Below, one piece after another: positions 4,800-6,072 of a stretch of DNA of 6,072 nucleotides. The notes under the pieces were generated by a model, which saw only the letters and a program-made list of their open reading frames with translations, was not told where the DNA came from and searched no databases. How positions within the stretch are numbered: position 1 is the stretch's first letter; each line of letters opens with the position of its first letter. Origin of the DNA: an uncultured Leucobacter sp. (GTDB taxonomy: Bacteria; Actinomycetota; Actinomycetes; Actinomycetales; Microbacteriaceae); the NCBI GenBank assembly GCA_945952575.1, contig CAMFIY010000174.1, forward strand, positions 1-6,072, read 5' to 3'. Position numbers and translations under genes: made by a program.

Positions 4800-6072
4800 T
4801 CACACCGGAATGCTGCCGCGGCCGACCGGGTACTGTCGAGGTCCGGCCTCGGGCAGCTGGCCCGTCGCCTCCCCCATCCGGTGGATGCGCAGCGTGTTGG
4901 TGGTCCCGATTACTCCGGGGGGCGACCCGGCGATGATCAGTACCTTCTCACCGATCTCGGCGAGGCCGTGATCGAGCATCACCAGGTCGACCTGCTCGAA
5001 CATCTCGTCGGTGGACCCGACGCGCGGGACCTCGTAGCTGCGCGCGCCCCAGGTGAGCTCCATGCGGCGACGGATGGACTTGCTCGGCGTGAACCCGAGG
5101 ATCGGGATGGGTCGGCGCAGGCGGGACATCCGACGCACCGTGTCCCCCGACTCGGTGAACACGCAGATGAACTTGGCCCCGATGAAATCGGCGACCTCGG
5201 ATGCCGCGAGCGTGAGGGCGCCGCCCTGCGTGTGAGGCGCATTGCCGAGCGGCTCGATGCGATCCAGCGCGTGGTCCTCGGTGGCCTCGATGATCCGCGC
5301 CATCGTCTTCACCGCCTCGACCGGGTATGCGCCGACGCTCGTCTCTCCCGAGAGCATCACGGCGTCCGCACCGTCGAGCACCGCGTTCGCGCAATCGCTC
5401 GCCTCGGCGCGCGTCGGTCGCGGGTTCTCGATCATCGACTCCAGCACCTGGGTCGCCACGATCACCGGTTTCGCATTGCGCCGGGCGATCGCGATCGCCT
5501 CGGCCTGCACCAGCGGGACCTGCTCGAGGGGCAGCTCGACGCCGAGATCTCCGCGGGCGACCATGATGCCGTCGAACGCGTTGACGATGTCCTCGAGATT
5601 GTCGACCGCCTGCGGCTTCTCGATCTTGGCGATCACCGGGAGCTTGATTCCCTCCTCGGCCATGATTTCGTGCACGCGTTCGATGTCCGCGGCATCGCGG
5701 ACGAAGGAGAGCGCGATGTAGTCGACGCCCAGCTTGAGGGACCAGCGGAGGTCCTCCTCGTCCTTCTCCGAGAGCGCCGGCACGTTGACCGCGACGCCGG
5801 GAAGGTTGATGCCCTTGTTGTTCGAGATCGCTCCGGGCACTTCGACCACGGTGTAGACCGTGTCCTCGGTCACCCGCGTCGCCCGCAGCGTCACCTTGCC
5901 GTCGTCGATGAGCAGCGGATCGCCGGGCCGCACGTCACCGGGCAGGCCCTTGTGCGTGGTGCCGCCGATGGTCCGATCGCCCACGATGTCCCGGGTCGTG
6001 ATGGCGAACTCGTCGCCCTCCGCGAGCTCGTAGGGGCCGGCTTCGAAGACTCCGAGCCGGATCTTCGGGCCC
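4800..6072 (-). CDS. pyk: Pyruvate kinase, N-terminus missing at window edge
   Basis: Pyruvate kinase transfers phosphate from phosphoenolpyruvate to ADP in the last step of glycolysis. The frame is open to the window edge; 423 residues are visible and roughly 70 are missing upstream by comparison with the family. The first visible residues are GPKIRLG, the end of the DLQGPKIR motif at the nucleotide site. The B domain follows. The active-site signature VIAKIEKPQAVDN has Lys149 and Glu151 (visible numbering), and ARGDLG gives metal ligand Asp175. VIVATQVLESMIENPRPTRAEASD (203 onward) and MLSGETS are the usual C-terminal barrel motifs. The C-terminal regulatory domain follows, with FTESGDTVRR. 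A tail of about 20 residues after IHRMGEA goes beyond the end of the M. tuberculosis enzyme as I recall it. All key residues seen are intact. The in-frame GTG at 5984 is an internal codon, not the start. The stop is 40 bp from tRNA-Leu. Confidence 0.97.
   Translation of the reverse strand, partial: GPKIRLGVFEAGPYELAEGDEFAITTRDIVGDRTIGGTTHKGLPGDVRPGDPLLIDDGKVTLRATRVTEDTVYTVVEVPGAISNNKGINLPGVAVNVPALSEKDEEDLRWSLKLGVDYIALSFVRDAADIERVHEIMAEEGIKLPVIAKIEKPQAVDNLEDIVNAFDGIMVARGDLGVELPLEQVPLVQAEAIAIARRNAKPVIVATQVLESMIENPRPTRAEASDCANAVLDGADAVMLSGETSVGAYPVEAVKTMARIIEATEDHALDRIEPLGNAPHTQGGALTLAASEVADFIGAKFICVFTESGDTVRRMSRLRRPIPILGFTPSKSIRRRMELTWGARSYEVPRVGSTDEMFEQVDLVMLDHGLAEIGEKVLIIAGSPPGVIGTTNTLRIHRMGEATGQLPEAGPRQYPVGRGSIPV

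Overview
The window is a piece of core chromosome from a high-GC actinobacterium, most likely a member of the Microbacteriaceae (Microbacterium-like). This rests on the GC-rich codon use (polA contains no TTA, CTA or TCA codon), a PolA of actinobacterial type, an ANTAR response regulator of the PdtaR type, and the N-terminus of an actinobacterial ribosomal protein S1. The gene set (pyk, pdtaR, polA, rpsA) also lies together in Mycobacterium tuberculosis, as I recall it, so this is a conserved neighbourhood and not an accessory island. The taxonomic placement is inference.

Layout from left to right. Positions 1-58 (minus) hold the first 19 codons of rpsA. Positions 59-219 are a non-coding gap with the rpsA ribosome binding site, a candidate promoter and a strong hairpin. 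Positions 220-795 (minus) encode a small dienelactone-hydrolase-like alpha/beta hydrolase. It follows polA (813-3464, minus) by only 17 bp and is probably cotranscribed with it. A hotdog-fold acyl-CoA thioesterase (3529-3993, plus) is divergent from polA and is the only plus-strand gene. It converges on pdtaR (4044-4649, minus) across a 50-bp gap that contains a hairpin terminator candidate. tRNA-Leu(CAA) (4678-4759, minus) lies just upstream of pdtaR. The window ends in pyk (4800-6072, minus), which lacks its N-terminus because the window stops.

The genes are housekeeping: pyruvate formation in glycolysis (pyk), repair and Okazaki-fragment processing (polA), translation (rpsA, tRNA-Leu), RNA-binding two-component signalling (pdtaR), and a thioesterase that may serve menaquinone synthesis. 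They do not form one pathway.

I found no mobile element, CRISPR array, phage gene or defence system, and no convincing undescribed system. The observations most worth checking are regulatory: -10 hexamers placed exactly 7 nt before the chosen polA and pdtaR start codons (suggesting leaderless mRNAs), an 11-bp inverted repeat around the polA start that carries a TAGGCT in each arm facing the two divergent genes, and a hairpin in the rpsA leader.
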